13,714 bases of DNA, taken from assembly GCA_027047735.1 (NCBI GenBank), contig JALTUD010000562.1:1-13714 (forward strand), written 5' to 3'. Under the pieces are notes generated by a model that did no database searches, was not told where the DNA came from, and saw nothing but the letters and a program-made list of their open reading frames with translations. Made by a program: the position numbers and the translations under genes. This document shows positions 1 through 6,982 of the stretch, in pieces. Source of the DNA: Flavobacteriales bacterium. GTDB lineage: Bacteria > Bacteroidota > Bacteroidia > Flavobacteriales_D > Parvicellaceae. Position 1 is the first letter of the stretch. Each line of letters starts with the position of its first letter.

Positions 1-288
1 CGAGTAAAATAGACGGTATAAAGCGTTTTTTGATTCCTTATCCGTCTTCATAAAAATTTTCCATAGCGGGTGCTATGCAAAATTTTTATTCATCGTCTAA
101 GAAACCAAAAATTCACTTTCTCTCCGCTAATTTCACTCGCGTTAGGGATAGAACGGCGTGTTTGAACTCCTTTTGTGTTGTTGCACTTATGCAACACAAA
201 AGAGTGAGTAGTGATAGCCCGACCCTCATTTTAAAAAGAAACGTTTCGCGAGAGCGATATGTTTCTTTTTAAAATGAGGGGAACGCCC
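1..288 (+). repeat. Structured intergenic repeat, copy A (5' module plus core)
   Basis: This segment aligns without any gap to 9665-9952. By eye about 242 of 288 bases match: about 110/140 in the 5' module and 132/148 in the core. The 5' module holds a hairpin at 52-87: 9-bp A/T arms, a C-C mismatch, then CATAGC-gggt-GCTATG. The core starts with GTTAGGGATAGAACGG at 141 and ends with GAACGCCC at 288. Position 1 is the window edge, so the repeat may extend further left. Short reading frames across it are not credible genes, because the differences between copies preserve base pairing. Strand is assigned only for convenience; the direction of transcription is unknown. Confidence 0.85.
141..288 (+). 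ncRNA. Candidate structured RNA / folded element, copy A core (Flavo-1-like)
   Basis: Hairpin 1 is CTTTTGTGTTG (170-180) with CAACACAAAAG (192-202) around an 11-nt loop. Hairpin 2 is a perfect 20-bp stem, 223-242 with 261-280. Its 18-nt loop contains a smaller TCGC-GAGA-GCGA hairpin at 246-257. GGCGT (155-159) can pair with ACGCC (283-287) and close both hairpins into one multibranch fold. The copy at 9805-9952 has the same length and the same scaffold, with six stem base pairs changed on both sides. From memory this resembles the Flavo-1 RNA motif of Flavobacteria; that identification is inference. A folded single-stranded DNA element is the main alternative. Confidence 0.6.
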
Positions 289-390
289 TTAAAAAGATTA
301 AAATACTCAACACTTCGGATGCTTACTGAATTTATTTTATGTTCTGTTTTTTTATTAATTGTTGGAAGTTCTATAGTTCTAGGCTGTAAA

Positions 391-430
391 ACAAGAAAAC
401 CTTTAATACGAATATTAAAGGTTTTCTTGT
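391..430 (-). terminator. Hairpin terminator after the 456-854 gene
   Basis: A perfect 18-bp inverted repeat, ACAAGAAAACCTTTAATA (391-408) with its complement (413-430), surrounds a CGAA loop. On the minus strand it follows the stop codon of the 456-854 gene by 25 nt and is followed by TTTT. The plus-strand side also runs into a T-rich tract, so it may work in both directions. Confidence 0.75.
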
Positions 431-455
431 TTATTATGTAAATAGTTAAAGTATA

Positions 456-854
456 TTAATACAACTCTGCATAGTTCTTCATCATGTCATTGTATTCTTT
501 TAGTTCCATGTGATTGATTTTATTGGTTGGGTCTTTCATGATGGAAAGCAAATACAATAAACTTTCTTTTTGTGCTTCTTCACTATTATCGGGTTCTTCT
601 TGCCCAAGGTTGCTGTCTTCAAATCCATCGATAGGTTCGTCGGCAGGAATTGGTATATAAAAACCGTCATTGGCTTCGATATGTTCGTAGGTTAATCTTG
701 TGGCTTTTACCATACGAGGGTTTTCTTCTTTCAAAGCTATCTCTCTTAATTTTTTTAAATCTTCTATGATTGAATCTTTTTTAATTGAGATGCCAAATGA
801 TTCTACTTCTTTAATCAGTTTGTTTAATATCGTTGTTGCTTCTTTATTTTCCAC
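456..854 (-). CDS. Uncharacterised acidic protein, 132 aa
   Basis: The product is not recognised. It is soluble, with no signal peptide or membrane segment. A predicted helical N-terminal half (Lys/Glu/Leu-rich, about residues 1-60) is followed by a YEHIEANDGFYIPIPADEPIDG stretch centred near residues 56-77, an acidic linker (EDSNLGQEEPDNSEE) and a short helical C-terminus. The start is GTG at 854: the only in-frame upstream codons before a TAA at 867-869 are AAA and AAC/CAA, and no ATG is available. It lies 42 nt downstream of the IF-2-N-like gene on the same strand and is followed by a strong terminator, so the two probably form an operon. Similar small proteins beside that gene in other Flavobacteriia are my recollection, not something shown here. 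Confidence 0.7.
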   Translation of the reverse strand: MENKEATTILNKLIKEVESFGISIKKDSIIEDLKKLREIALKEENPRMVKATRLTYEHIEANDGFYIPIPADEPIDGFEDSNLGQEEPDNSEEAQKESLLYLLSIMKDPTNKINHMELKEYNDMMKNYAELY

Positions 855-896
855 TTTGTTTTGTTTTTATTGCGTAATTTTTCTAATTCTTATTTA

Positions 897-1805
897 TTAA
901 CTTGTTTTAAACCATTCTATCAGACGAACAATCCAAGAACCTGACTTCTTTTCCTGAGTTTTTTGGGCTTGTTGCTGTTCATTCTTCTGAGTTTTTTTCT
1001 TTTTCTTCTTTTTCGGAGGTTTTATTTTTTTTGCAACCTCCTCGTAATGTTTTTTACGTTTTATTCGTTCTTGTTCTTCTCTTTCTTTTTTTTTTTTTTT
1101 TTCTTCTTTTCTTCTTCTTTCTTCCGCTTTCTTTTTTTCTGCTAAAATCTCATCTACCGATTTCTTCTTTTTCATCGGTGCGTTGGGACGCTTATACGTA
1201 GGTTTCTTTTTTCGTATCGTTGCAGGTTTTTCTAATGATTTTTTTAGTTCTTTCTCTAATGCGTCAACATCGGTTTTGCCTTTCTTTTCCTCAGGTTCTT
1301 CTTTCTCAATAATTTTCTTCTTTGCCGGTAATTCTATTTTTCCGACTACTTTAGGAGCTGTTAATTCAATTTTAGGAGCTTTTATCAATTCTGCTTCTTC
1401 TCGTTCTTTCGGTGATATTTCTCCTGTTCTTTCTATTACAGGAGGTGTAGCTTCTGTTAAGGTCTGTGTCCCTTGTGTTTCCGGGTGGCTTTTCTCTTCT
1501 TTTTTTTCTTCCTCTGTTGAAGCGATTGGTAGAATTACATCGTTTTCTTCTTCCTCCTTTTTCTCTTCTTTTTTCTTTTCCTCAGTAGGTTGTTCTTTAG
1601 TATTGGATGTAGTTACTGAAACTTCTTTTACTTCTTCTTTTTCCGGTTCTTCTTTTTTGAACTCGGCATAAATCTTTTCCAAAAAGGAATCTTCAATTTT
1701 AGTATTAGGATGATTGTCTATTTCTTCGTTAAATTCGGAACGAATAAACGATATAATTTTACTTGGTAAAATATCTAATTTTCTTGAAAGCTGACCTAAT
1801 CTCAT
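897..1805 (-). CDS. Lys/Glu-rich protein with IF-2 N-terminal-like domain, 302 aa
   Basis: Residues 1-50 (MRLGQLSRKLDILPSKIISF onward, with HPNTKIED near 32-39) resemble the small helical IF2_N fold found at the N-terminus of bacterial initiation factor 2. A central motif, APKIELTAPKVVGKIELP, recalls the IF-2 linker of Bacteroidota. No GTPase domain is present, so this is not IF-2. Most of the rest is charged low-complexity Lys/Glu sequence, probably coiled-coil or disordered. The C-terminus ends in an amphipathic stretch (SGSWIVRLIEWFKTS). ATG at 1805 is preferred over an upstream TTG at 1829, because that TTG lies inside a -7 promoter box. A run of 17 A residues on the coding strand (1086-1102) encodes K236-K240 and is prone to slippage. 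Function unknown; a nucleic-acid or ribosome-associated role is a guess. Confidence 0.75.
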   Translation of the reverse strand: MRLGQLSRKLDILPSKIISFIRSEFNEEIDNHPNTKIEDSFLEKIYAEFKKEEPEKEEVKEVSVTTSNTKEQPTEEKKKEEKKEEEENDVILPIASTEEEKKEEKSHPETQGTQTLTEATPPVIERTGEISPKEREEAELIKAPKIELTAPKVVGKIELPAKKKIIEKEEPEEKKGKTDVDALEKELKKSLEKPATIRKKKPTYKRPNAPMKKKKSVDEILAEKKKAEERRRKEEKKKKKEREEQERIKRKKHYEEVAKKIKPPKKKKKKKTQKNEQQQAQKTQEKKSGSWIVRLIEWFKTS

Positions 1806-1826
1806 TGGAATATTCTTTTTGGAACG

Positions 1827-1857
1827 CAAATATACTTAAAGTTGAGCAAAAATAAAA
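1827..1857 (-). promoter_or_regulatory. Bacteroidota-type promoter for the IF-2-N-like gene
   Basis: On the minus strand TATATTTG (1834-1827) matches the -7 consensus TAnnTTTG exactly. At the ideal 19-nt spacing upstream, the -33 position reads TTTT instead of TTTG. The expected transcript start is near 1820, about 15 nt before the ATG at 1805, which supports that start codon. Confidence 0.55.
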
Positions 1858-1881
1858 GTTTACAACGAAGTTGTTTTTGCT
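1845..1881 (-). terminator. Possible weak terminator after the ABC transporter
   Basis: Inner stem ACAAC-gaa-GTTGT (1862-1874) is enclosed by AGCAAAAA/TTTTTGCT arms (1845-1852, 1874-1881) with a large bulge on one side. On the minus strand the inner hairpin is followed by a T-rich tract. It lies about 32 nt past the ABC stop codon. The stem is short and imperfect. Confidence 0.3.
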
Positions 1882-1913
1882 AACTCTAAATCTATTTTAC
1901 TACGATGAAAAAA

Positions 1914-3746
1914 TCATTTGAATGATTGCATCTCCGTTAGCTTTTTATATCGACCGCCTAAGGCTATTAATTCCTCATGTGTTCCTTTTTCTAAAATAGT
2001 TCCTTTGTGCATCACTACAATTGTGTCAGCATGTTGTACTGTCGATAATCGGTGGGCAATGACCAATGAAGTACGGTTTTTCATCAAATTATTCAGTGCA
2101 TCTTGAACAAGTTTTTCACTTTCGGTATCTAAGGCTGATGTCGCTTCGTCTAAGATGAGTATTGAGGGGTTCTTTAATACTGCTCTGGCTATGCTGATTC
2201 TTTGTCTTTGACCTCCGGATAGACTTCCTCCTCCGTCTCCTATATTTGTTTCATATCCATGTTCCAGTCCCATTATGAATTCATGGGCATTGGCTATTTT
2301 AGCTGCTCTGATAACTTCCTCTTCGGATACGTTTTCTAATCCGAAGGCAATGTTGTTAAAGACAGTATCGTTGAAAAGTATAGCTGTTTGTGTTACCACT
2401 CCCAAGTGGCTTCTTAAATTTTCAAGTGTGATTTCTCTTATATCAATTCCGTCGATACAAACGCAACCTTGAGTTACATCGTAAAAACGAGGTAATAAAT
2501 CTGCTAAAGTAGATTTCCCTGCACCGGATTGCCCGACCAAAGCTACCATCTTCCCTTTTGGAATAGTTAGGTTTATATCTTTTAAGACGTCTTCTTTACC
2601 GTATTTAAAAAATACATTCTTATAACTTATTTCATATTTAAAATCATCGATGACTTTTGGATGTTTCGGATCTTTTATGGTGGCTTCTGCATTTGTAATT
2701 TCTTTTATACGTTGTAGTGCCGATAACCCTCTTTGTGCATTTGAGTAAGCCGTGGTAATCGATTTAAACGGAGAGATTAATTGGGATAGTAGTCCAATAT
2801 AGGCAATGAACATAGAACTTCTAATTTCTCCTTCAAAAACGAGTTTACCTCCATAAAGCAGTACAACAGCTATCAATGTAACTCCCAAAAATTCACTTAC
2901 GGGTGAAGCTAAATCTCCTTTTCTGTACATTCGAATCATGATTCGATTATACTCCTCATTAAAGTCTTTAAATTTCTTTTTTGAAGTTTCTTTTGCATTA
3001 AAAGCTTTTATGATTCTTAAGCCTCCTAGTGTTTCTTCCAAATGAGCGATTAATTCCCCTAGTTTTTCTTGCCCTTTACTTGCACTTCGTCTCAAACTTT
3101 TGCCAATTAATCCTATTAATAAACCGGATATTGGAAAGAATACTAATAAAAATAAGGTCAAAGAGGGGCTTAACCAAATTAGAGAACCGAAAAATACAAT
3201 AATGTTAATAGGGTCTCTGAAGATGGCTTCCAACGAACGAAGTACCGACCATTCGACTTCTTTTAAATCGTTTGTCATTCTTGAAATGATGTCTCCTTTT
3301 TTTTCATCGGAGTAATAGGATAGGGGAAGCTCTACTATCTTATTATAAATTTCATTTCTAAAATCTCTTACGACTCCGTTTCGAATTACGGCGATATAGT
3401 ATAGTGCCAAATAGGTAAAAAGATTTTTTAGAAGGATAGCGGTAATTAGATAGATACAAACCCATAATAATACCTGTTCCTGACCGATTTCTTCTATTTT
3501 TTCTGCTAGAACATAAAATAGATAATCCTTTAATGAAAAATCTAAAGAAGTGAAATCCATCGTTGGAGGAGTCGATAATATTTCTTTTAATTTATCTCCG
3601 CTACTAAATAAGACTTCGGTAACGGGAATCAGCATCATTAACGAAAACAGCGAAAATACAGTCGCTAAAATGTTAAAGAAAACGTTGGCTATTGCGTAAG
3701 GCTTATATCCTCTAACTAAGGTTAATATCTTAAAAAATTCTTTCAT
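1914..3746 (-). CDS. ABC exporter, fused permease-ATPase (MsbA-like), 610 aa
   Basis: This is a half-transporter of the type IV exporter family (MsbA/LmrA/Sav1866 type) that would act as a homodimer in the inner membrane. The N-terminal permease has about six hydrophobic segments, roughly residues 15-45, 92-122, 180-216 and 284-325. The nucleotide-binding domain has Walker A GQSGAGKST (405-413), Q-loop Gln453, signature LSGGQ (509-513), Walker B ILILDE (529-534) and H-loop His565. All ATPase residues are intact and 610 aa is normal for the family. ATG at 3746 is preferred; an upstream TTG at 3761 sits in the T-tract of the preceding terminator. Lipid A/LPS core flipping is the classic MsbA role and the lipid-synthesis neighbours fit it, but peptide, lipid or drug substrates are equally possible from sequence. 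Confidence 0.9.
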   Translation of the reverse strand: MKEFFKILTLVRGYKPYAIANVFFNILATVFSLFSLMMLIPVTEVLFSSGDKLKEILSTPPTMDFTSLDFSLKDYLFYVLAEKIEEIGQEQVLLWVCIYLITAILLKNLFTYLALYYIAVIRNGVVRDFRNEIYNKIVELPLSYYSDEKKGDIISRMTNDLKEVEWSVLRSLEAIFRDPINIIVFFGSLIWLSPSLTLFLLVFFPISGLLIGLIGKSLRRSASKGQEKLGELIAHLEETLGGLRIIKAFNAKETSKKKFKDFNEEYNRIMIRMYRKGDLASPVSEFLGVTLIAVVLLYGGKLVFEGEIRSSMFIAYIGLLSQLISPFKSITTAYSNAQRGLSALQRIKEITNAEATIKDPKHPKVIDDFKYEISYKNVFFKYGKEDVLKDINLTIPKGKMVALVGQSGAGKSTLADLLPRFYDVTQGCVCIDGIDIREITLENLRSHLGVVTQTAILFNDTVFNNIAFGLENVSEEEVIRAAKIANAHEFIMGLEHGYETNIGDGGGSLSGGQRQRISIARAVLKNPSILILDEATSALDTESEKLVQDALNNLMKNRTSLVIAHRLSTVQHADTIVVMHKGTILEKGTHEELIALGGRYKKLTEMQSFK

Positions 3747-3759
3747 TGTACAGCTAAAC

Positions 3760-3802
3760 AAAAAAGGTAACCAACTTCACTAAGTCGGTTACCTTCTTTT
3801 TT
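3760..3802 (-). terminator. Terminator after accC
   Basis: GGTAACCAACTT (3766-3777) pairs with AAGTCGGTTACC (3782-3793) around CACT, with one A-C mismatch. On the minus strand the stem ends in CC followed by TTTTTTG. It lies about 25 nt after the accC stop and ends only about 14 nt before the ABC transporter ATG. A-rich and T-rich flanks on both sides mean it could work in either direction. Confidence 0.8.
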
Positions 3803-3826
3803 GATTATTGATTATAGAATGCAAAC

Positions 3827-5173
3827 TTATTCACTATCTTTTATTTCAAAAGTTTCCATAAATTTAGTTGTAAAATCACCTTCTCTAAATTTCTTGTCTT
3901 CCAATAGTTGTAAGTGAAAAGGAATTGTCGTTTTTACACCTTCTATCACATATTCCTCTAAAGCCCTTTTCATTTTAAGGATTGCTTCTTCTCTTGTTTG
4001 AGCTACAGTGATTAATTTACTAATCATTGAGTCGTAAAAAGGAGGGATTGAATAACCGGCATAAACATGTGTGTCAATTCTTACTCCATGACCACCGGGA
4101 GAATGATAGTTCGTTATTTTACCCGGAGACGGCATAAAGTTTTTAAATGGGTTTTCAGCATTTATTCGACATTGAATAGAATGTCCGACAGGGAAATAAT
4201 CTTTACCACTTATTTTTTCACCGGCGGCAATTTTTATCTGCTCTTTTATTAAGTCAAAATTAATCACTTCTTCCGTAATTGTATGTTCAACTTGAATACG
4301 GGTATTCATTTCCATGAAGTAAAAATTACGATGCTTATCGACTAGAAATTCAACAGTTCCAACACCTTCATAGTTTACTGCCAACGCTGCTTTTTTTGCA
4401 GCTTCTCCCATTTTTTTTCTTAACTCATCAGTCATAAAAGGCGAAGGAGTTTCTTCTACCAATTTTTGATGTCTTCTTTGAATGGAGCAATCTCTTTCGG
4501 ACATGTGGCAAGCTGTTCCGTATTGGTCTGCTGCTATTTGAATTTCAATGTGGCGAGGTTCTTCAATGAACTTCTCCATATACATCCCATCATTGCCAAA
4601 AGCAGCGGCAGCCTCTTGACGAGCAGAACCCCAATTCACTTCTAATTCTTCATCGTTCCAACAAACACGCATTCCTTTACCACCACCACCTGCGGTAGCT
4701 TTGATCATGACAGGGTAACCTATTTTTTCGGCATTTTTCTTTGCGTCTTTTAGATCTTTTAAGAGACCTTTTGAACCTGGTACCGTGGGAACTTTAGCTT
4801 TTATCATGGTCGCTTTGGCGGATGCTTTATCGCCCATTCCTTCAATTTGTTCCGGTAGTGCACCAATAAATTTAATATCATGTTCCTTACAAACCCTTGA
4901 GAAATGAGCGTTTTCAGAAAGAAAACCATATCCCGGGTGAATGGCATCGGAATTTGTAATTTCGGCGGCAGCAATTATATTCGGTATTTTTAAATAAGAT
5001 TCTGAACTGGCAGGAGGCCCTACGCAAACTGCTTCATCCGCAAAACGTACATGTAAGCTATCTTTATCAGCAGTAGAATATACAGCAACGGTTTTTATCC
5101 CCATTTCTTTGCACGTTCGAATAATTCGAAGTGCAATTTCTCCCCGGTTAGCAATTAATATCTTTTTAAACAT
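3827..5173 (-). CDS. accC: Acetyl-CoA carboxylase, biotin carboxylase subunit
   Basis: AccC uses ATP and bicarbonate to carboxylate the biotin carried by AccB, the first half-reaction of malonyl-CoA formation in the cytoplasm. The 448-aa length is typical of the stand-alone subunit (no fused carrier domain). Visible landmarks are the N-terminal KILIANRGEIALRI, HPGYGFLSEN (79-88), the glycine-rich ATP-grasp loop AGGGGKGMR (161-169), SIQRRHQKLVEE (230-241) and EMNTRIQVEH (288-297), which carries the catalytic Glu288 and Arg292. The start is ATG at 5173, at the family's normal N-terminus. It follows accB by 171 nt on the same strand, unusually far for this pair, and is closed by a terminator. 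Confidence 0.97.
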   Translation of the reverse strand: MFKKILIANRGEIALRIIRTCKEMGIKTVAVYSTADKDSLHVRFADEAVCVGPPASSESYLKIPNIIAAAEITNSDAIHPGYGFLSENAHFSRVCKEHDIKFIGALPEQIEGMGDKASAKATMIKAKVPTVPGSKGLLKDLKDAKKNAEKIGYPVMIKATAGGGGKGMRVCWNDEELEVNWGSARQEAAAAFGNDGMYMEKFIEEPRHIEIQIAADQYGTACHMSERDCSIQRRHQKLVEETPSPFMTDELRKKMGEAAKKAALAVNYEGVGTVEFLVDKHRNFYFMEMNTRIQVEHTITEEVINFDLIKEQIKIAAGEKISGKDYFPVGHSIQCRINAENPFKNFMPSPGKITNYHSPGGHGVRIDTHVYAGYSIPPFYDSMISKLITVAQTREEAILKMKRALEEYVIEGVKTTIPFHLQLLEDKKFREGDFTTKFMETFEIKDSE

Positions 5174-5344
5174 ATTGTTGTATTTATTTTTTTGAACTTG
5201 AACGAAGATTGAATACCGTGAACTTAATAATATTCGTTACTGTAATTATATCAGAAAATTACAAAAAGATGTAATAGATATATTATACCTTTAAAAAGAA
5301 TTCACGTCTGTAAGCAAGAACTTCTGTTCTAAACTATTTTATAA
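5174..5344 (-). other. accB-accC spacer with small inverted repeats
   Basis: This is an AT-rich 171-nt gap. It holds two weak inverted repeats: TGTAATT (5241-5247) with AATTACA (5257-5263), and AGAAC-ttct-GTTCT (5317-5330). No good TAnnTTTG promoter and no T-tailed terminator are visible. Whether accC has its own promoter here cannot be told from sequence. Confidence 0.35.
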
Positions 5345-5860
5345 TTACGAAGGGTCAACTAAAAATAAAGGTTGATCAAACTCAACAGGTGTAGCGTCAT
5401 CAACTAATACTTTTACGATTTTACCGTTTACTTCAGCTTCAATTTCGTTAAAGAGTTTCATGGCTTCAATAATACATATTGGGTCACCTTCTTTGATAGT
5501 GTCTCCAACAGAAACAAAAGGCGGTTTGTCCGGCGAAGGAGAACGGTAGAAAGTACCTATCATTTGAGATTTAATCGTGATATAATTTGCTTCTTCGTCT
5601 TTTTTTACCGGTGCTTCAGGTGCTTTTGTCTCGACAGGAGTTTGTTGCACTTGTTGAGCAGGTGCAGCCATTACTTGTTGAGGCATTGCAACCGGAACTT
5701 GTTGTTGAATAATTTGTGGTTCTTCTTTAAAGTTAGATTTCTTTTTTGCTAAATAATCAGATTTAATCAAAATTTTGAAATCTTTTTGCTCTATTTCTAC
5801 TTCGTTAACTCCTGCACGGGCAACAAATTTTATCAATTCTTGAATTTCACTAAGTTTCAT
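5345..5860 (-). CDS. accB: Acetyl-CoA carboxylase, biotin carboxyl carrier protein
   Basis: AccB carries the biotin that AccC carboxylates and the carboxyltransferase then unloads onto acetyl-CoA. Of 171 aa, residues 1-45 form the N-terminal helix typical of BCCP. Residues 48-90 are a flexible Gln/Pro/Ala-rich linker. Residues 93-170 are the biotinyl (lipoyl-like) domain, with the thumb-region motif GTFYRSPSPDKPPFV and the biotinylation motif EAMK at 132-135 (Lys135 is the attachment site). Start ATG at 5860. It lies between fabH and accC; a perfect palindromic terminator separates it from fabH, and a short hairpin (5883-5900) sits about 20 nt before the start. Confidence 0.96.
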   Translation of the reverse strand: MKLSEIQELIKFVARAGVNEVEIEQKDFKILIKSDYLAKKKSNFKEEPQIIQQQVPVAMPQQVMAAPAQQVQQTPVETKAPEAPVKKDEEANYITIKSQMIGTFYRSPSPDKPPFVSVGDTIKEGDPICIIEAMKLFNEIEAEVNGKIVKVLVDDATPVEFDQPLFLVDPS

Positions 5861-5882
5861 TGTGTATTGTTTTTGTTTTTGT

Positions 5883-5900
5883 AAAGAGATAAATCTCTTT
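5883..5900. repeat. Short inverted repeat in the accB leader
   Basis: AAAGAGAT (5883-5890) and ATCTCTTT (5893-5900) are perfect 8-nt arms separated by AA, 22 nt upstream of the accB ATG. In RNA the innermost pairs would have to open to form a loop. It may be a leader hairpin or an operator; a function is not shown. Confidence 0.4.
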
Positions 5901-5943
5901 TTTTATTAAAAATTAGTTTTAGATAGGCTAAGGTAATAATTTT

Positions 5944-5973
5944 TAAAAGAACTTCGATATCGAAGTTCTTTTA
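5944..5973 (-). terminator. Perfect palindromic terminator after fabH
   Basis: A 30-bp perfect palindrome (TAAAAGAACTTCGAT and its complement) begins 6 nt beyond the fabH stop. On the minus strand the stem ends in TTCTTTTA followed by more A/T, and the other strand also ends in TTTTA. Position and shape fit a bidirectional intrinsic terminator; an operator for a dimeric regulator is the alternative. Confidence 0.65.
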
Positions 5974-5979
5974 GATTAA

Positions 5980-6969
5980 TTAATACGCCCATTTAAGGTA
6001 AACAGCTCCCCAAGTAAAACCACCGCCAAAAGCAGCTAAAACTAGGTTATCTCCTTTTTTTAGTTGGTCTTCCCATTCCCATAAACACAAAGGAATAGTA
6101 CCGGATGTAGTGTTACCGTATTTTTGAATATTAATCATTACCTTGTCTTTTGATAAGCCCATTCTTCTCGCTGTTGCATCGATAATTCTTAAATTTGCTT
6201 GATGCGGAACCAACCAAGCAACATCGTCAGCAGTAAGATGGTTTCTTTCCATAATTTCAGCACTCACATCTGCCATATTAGTAACAGCAAATTTGAATAC
6301 GGTAGCTCCTTCTTGGTGAATATACATGGCAGGAGTTTCTACATTTTCTTTAGTAATTGGTTCTAAAGAACCTCCGGCTTGTTGTACTAAATACTCTTTT
6401 CCCGAACCATCTACTCGCATAATGGAATCTTGTATTCCCAACCCTTCTTCATTGGGTTCTAATAAGACGCCTCCCGCACCGTCACCAAAAATAATGCAAG
6501 TAGAACGGTCGGTGTAGTCCACAATACTAGACATGATATCTCCGCCGATTACCAATACTTTTTTTGCAGATTGATTTTCTATAAATTGTTGTCCGGTAGT
6601 TAAAGCGAAAAGGAAGCCGGAGCAAGCTGCATTTACATCAAATCCCCATGCGTTGGTTGCTCCTGCTTTATCGCAAATAATATTGGAGGTACTTGGGAAA
6701 CGGTGGTCTCCGGTAACTGTGGCAACGATAACAATATCTAGCTCTAATGGAGAAATACCTCTTTTTTTACAAATTCCTTCTACTATTTCTGCCCCTAAAT
6801 CAGATAGTGCTTTTCCTTTTTCGATAATTCTTCGTTCTTTGATGCCTGTTCTGGAAACTATCCATTCATCATTGGTGTCCACCATTTTTTCCAAATCTTT
6901 GTTGGTTAATTTGTTTGGTGGAACAACTCCGTGTACAGCCGTTATTGCTGCGGTTATTTTCTTATTCAT
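5980..6969 (-). CDS. fabH: Beta-ketoacyl-ACP synthase III
   Basis: FabH condenses an acyl-CoA primer with malonyl-ACP to start type II fatty-acid synthesis. The protein has the usual length (329 aa) and an intact Cys-His-Asn triad: Cys116 in DVNAACSGF, His256 in VPHQANLRII and Asn286 in KYGNTTSGTIP. The N-terminal TNDEWIVSRTGIKERR (32-47) and the C-terminal AAFGGGFTWGA are also family landmarks. Primer preference (acetyl versus branched acyl-CoA) cannot be read here, although branched primers are common in Flavobacteriia. It starts with ATG at 6969, 13 nt after the plsX stop, so the two are surely cotranscribed. Confidence 0.97.
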   Translation of the reverse strand: MNKKITAAITAVHGVVPPNKLTNKDLEKMVDTNDEWIVSRTGIKERRIIEKGKALSDLGAEIVEGICKKRGISPLELDIVIVATVTGDHRFPSTSNIICDKAGATNAWGFDVNAACSGFLFALTTGQQFIENQSAKKVLVIGGDIMSSIVDYTDRSTCIIFGDGAGGVLLEPNEEGLGIQDSIMRVDGSGKEYLVQQAGGSLEPITKENVETPAMYIHQEGATVFKFAVTNMADVSAEIMERNHLTADDVAWLVPHQANLRIIDATARRMGLSKDKVMINIQKYGNTTSGTIPLCLWEWEDQLKKGDNLVLAAFGGGFTWGAVYLKWAY

Positions 6970-6982
6970 AATGTATAAATTC

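Noticed and set aside
75..272. Open frame of 65 codons across repeat copy A, with a similar frame (RVRDRTACLNSF...) in copy B at 9571-9897.
   Set aside because: The similarity comes from the repeat. Differences between copies follow base pairing in hairpins, not codon constraints, and the two frames have different starts and lengths.
141..288. The repeat core considered as an integron attC site.
   Set aside because: It has folded arms and a GTTAGGG start, but no complementary attC core-site pair at its ends, no cassette-like gene arrangement and no integrase in the window.
391..430. The inverted repeat considered as an insertion-sequence end or CRISPR-like repeat.
   Set aside because: It is a single 18-bp stem with a 4-nt loop directly after a stop codon, which fits a terminator. 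There is no array or transposase.
963..1671. Long plus-strand frames rich in Phe and Ser opposite the IF-2-N-like gene.
   Set aside because: They are the antisense of Lys/Glu codons (TTT/TTC/TCT) and have no protein-like features.
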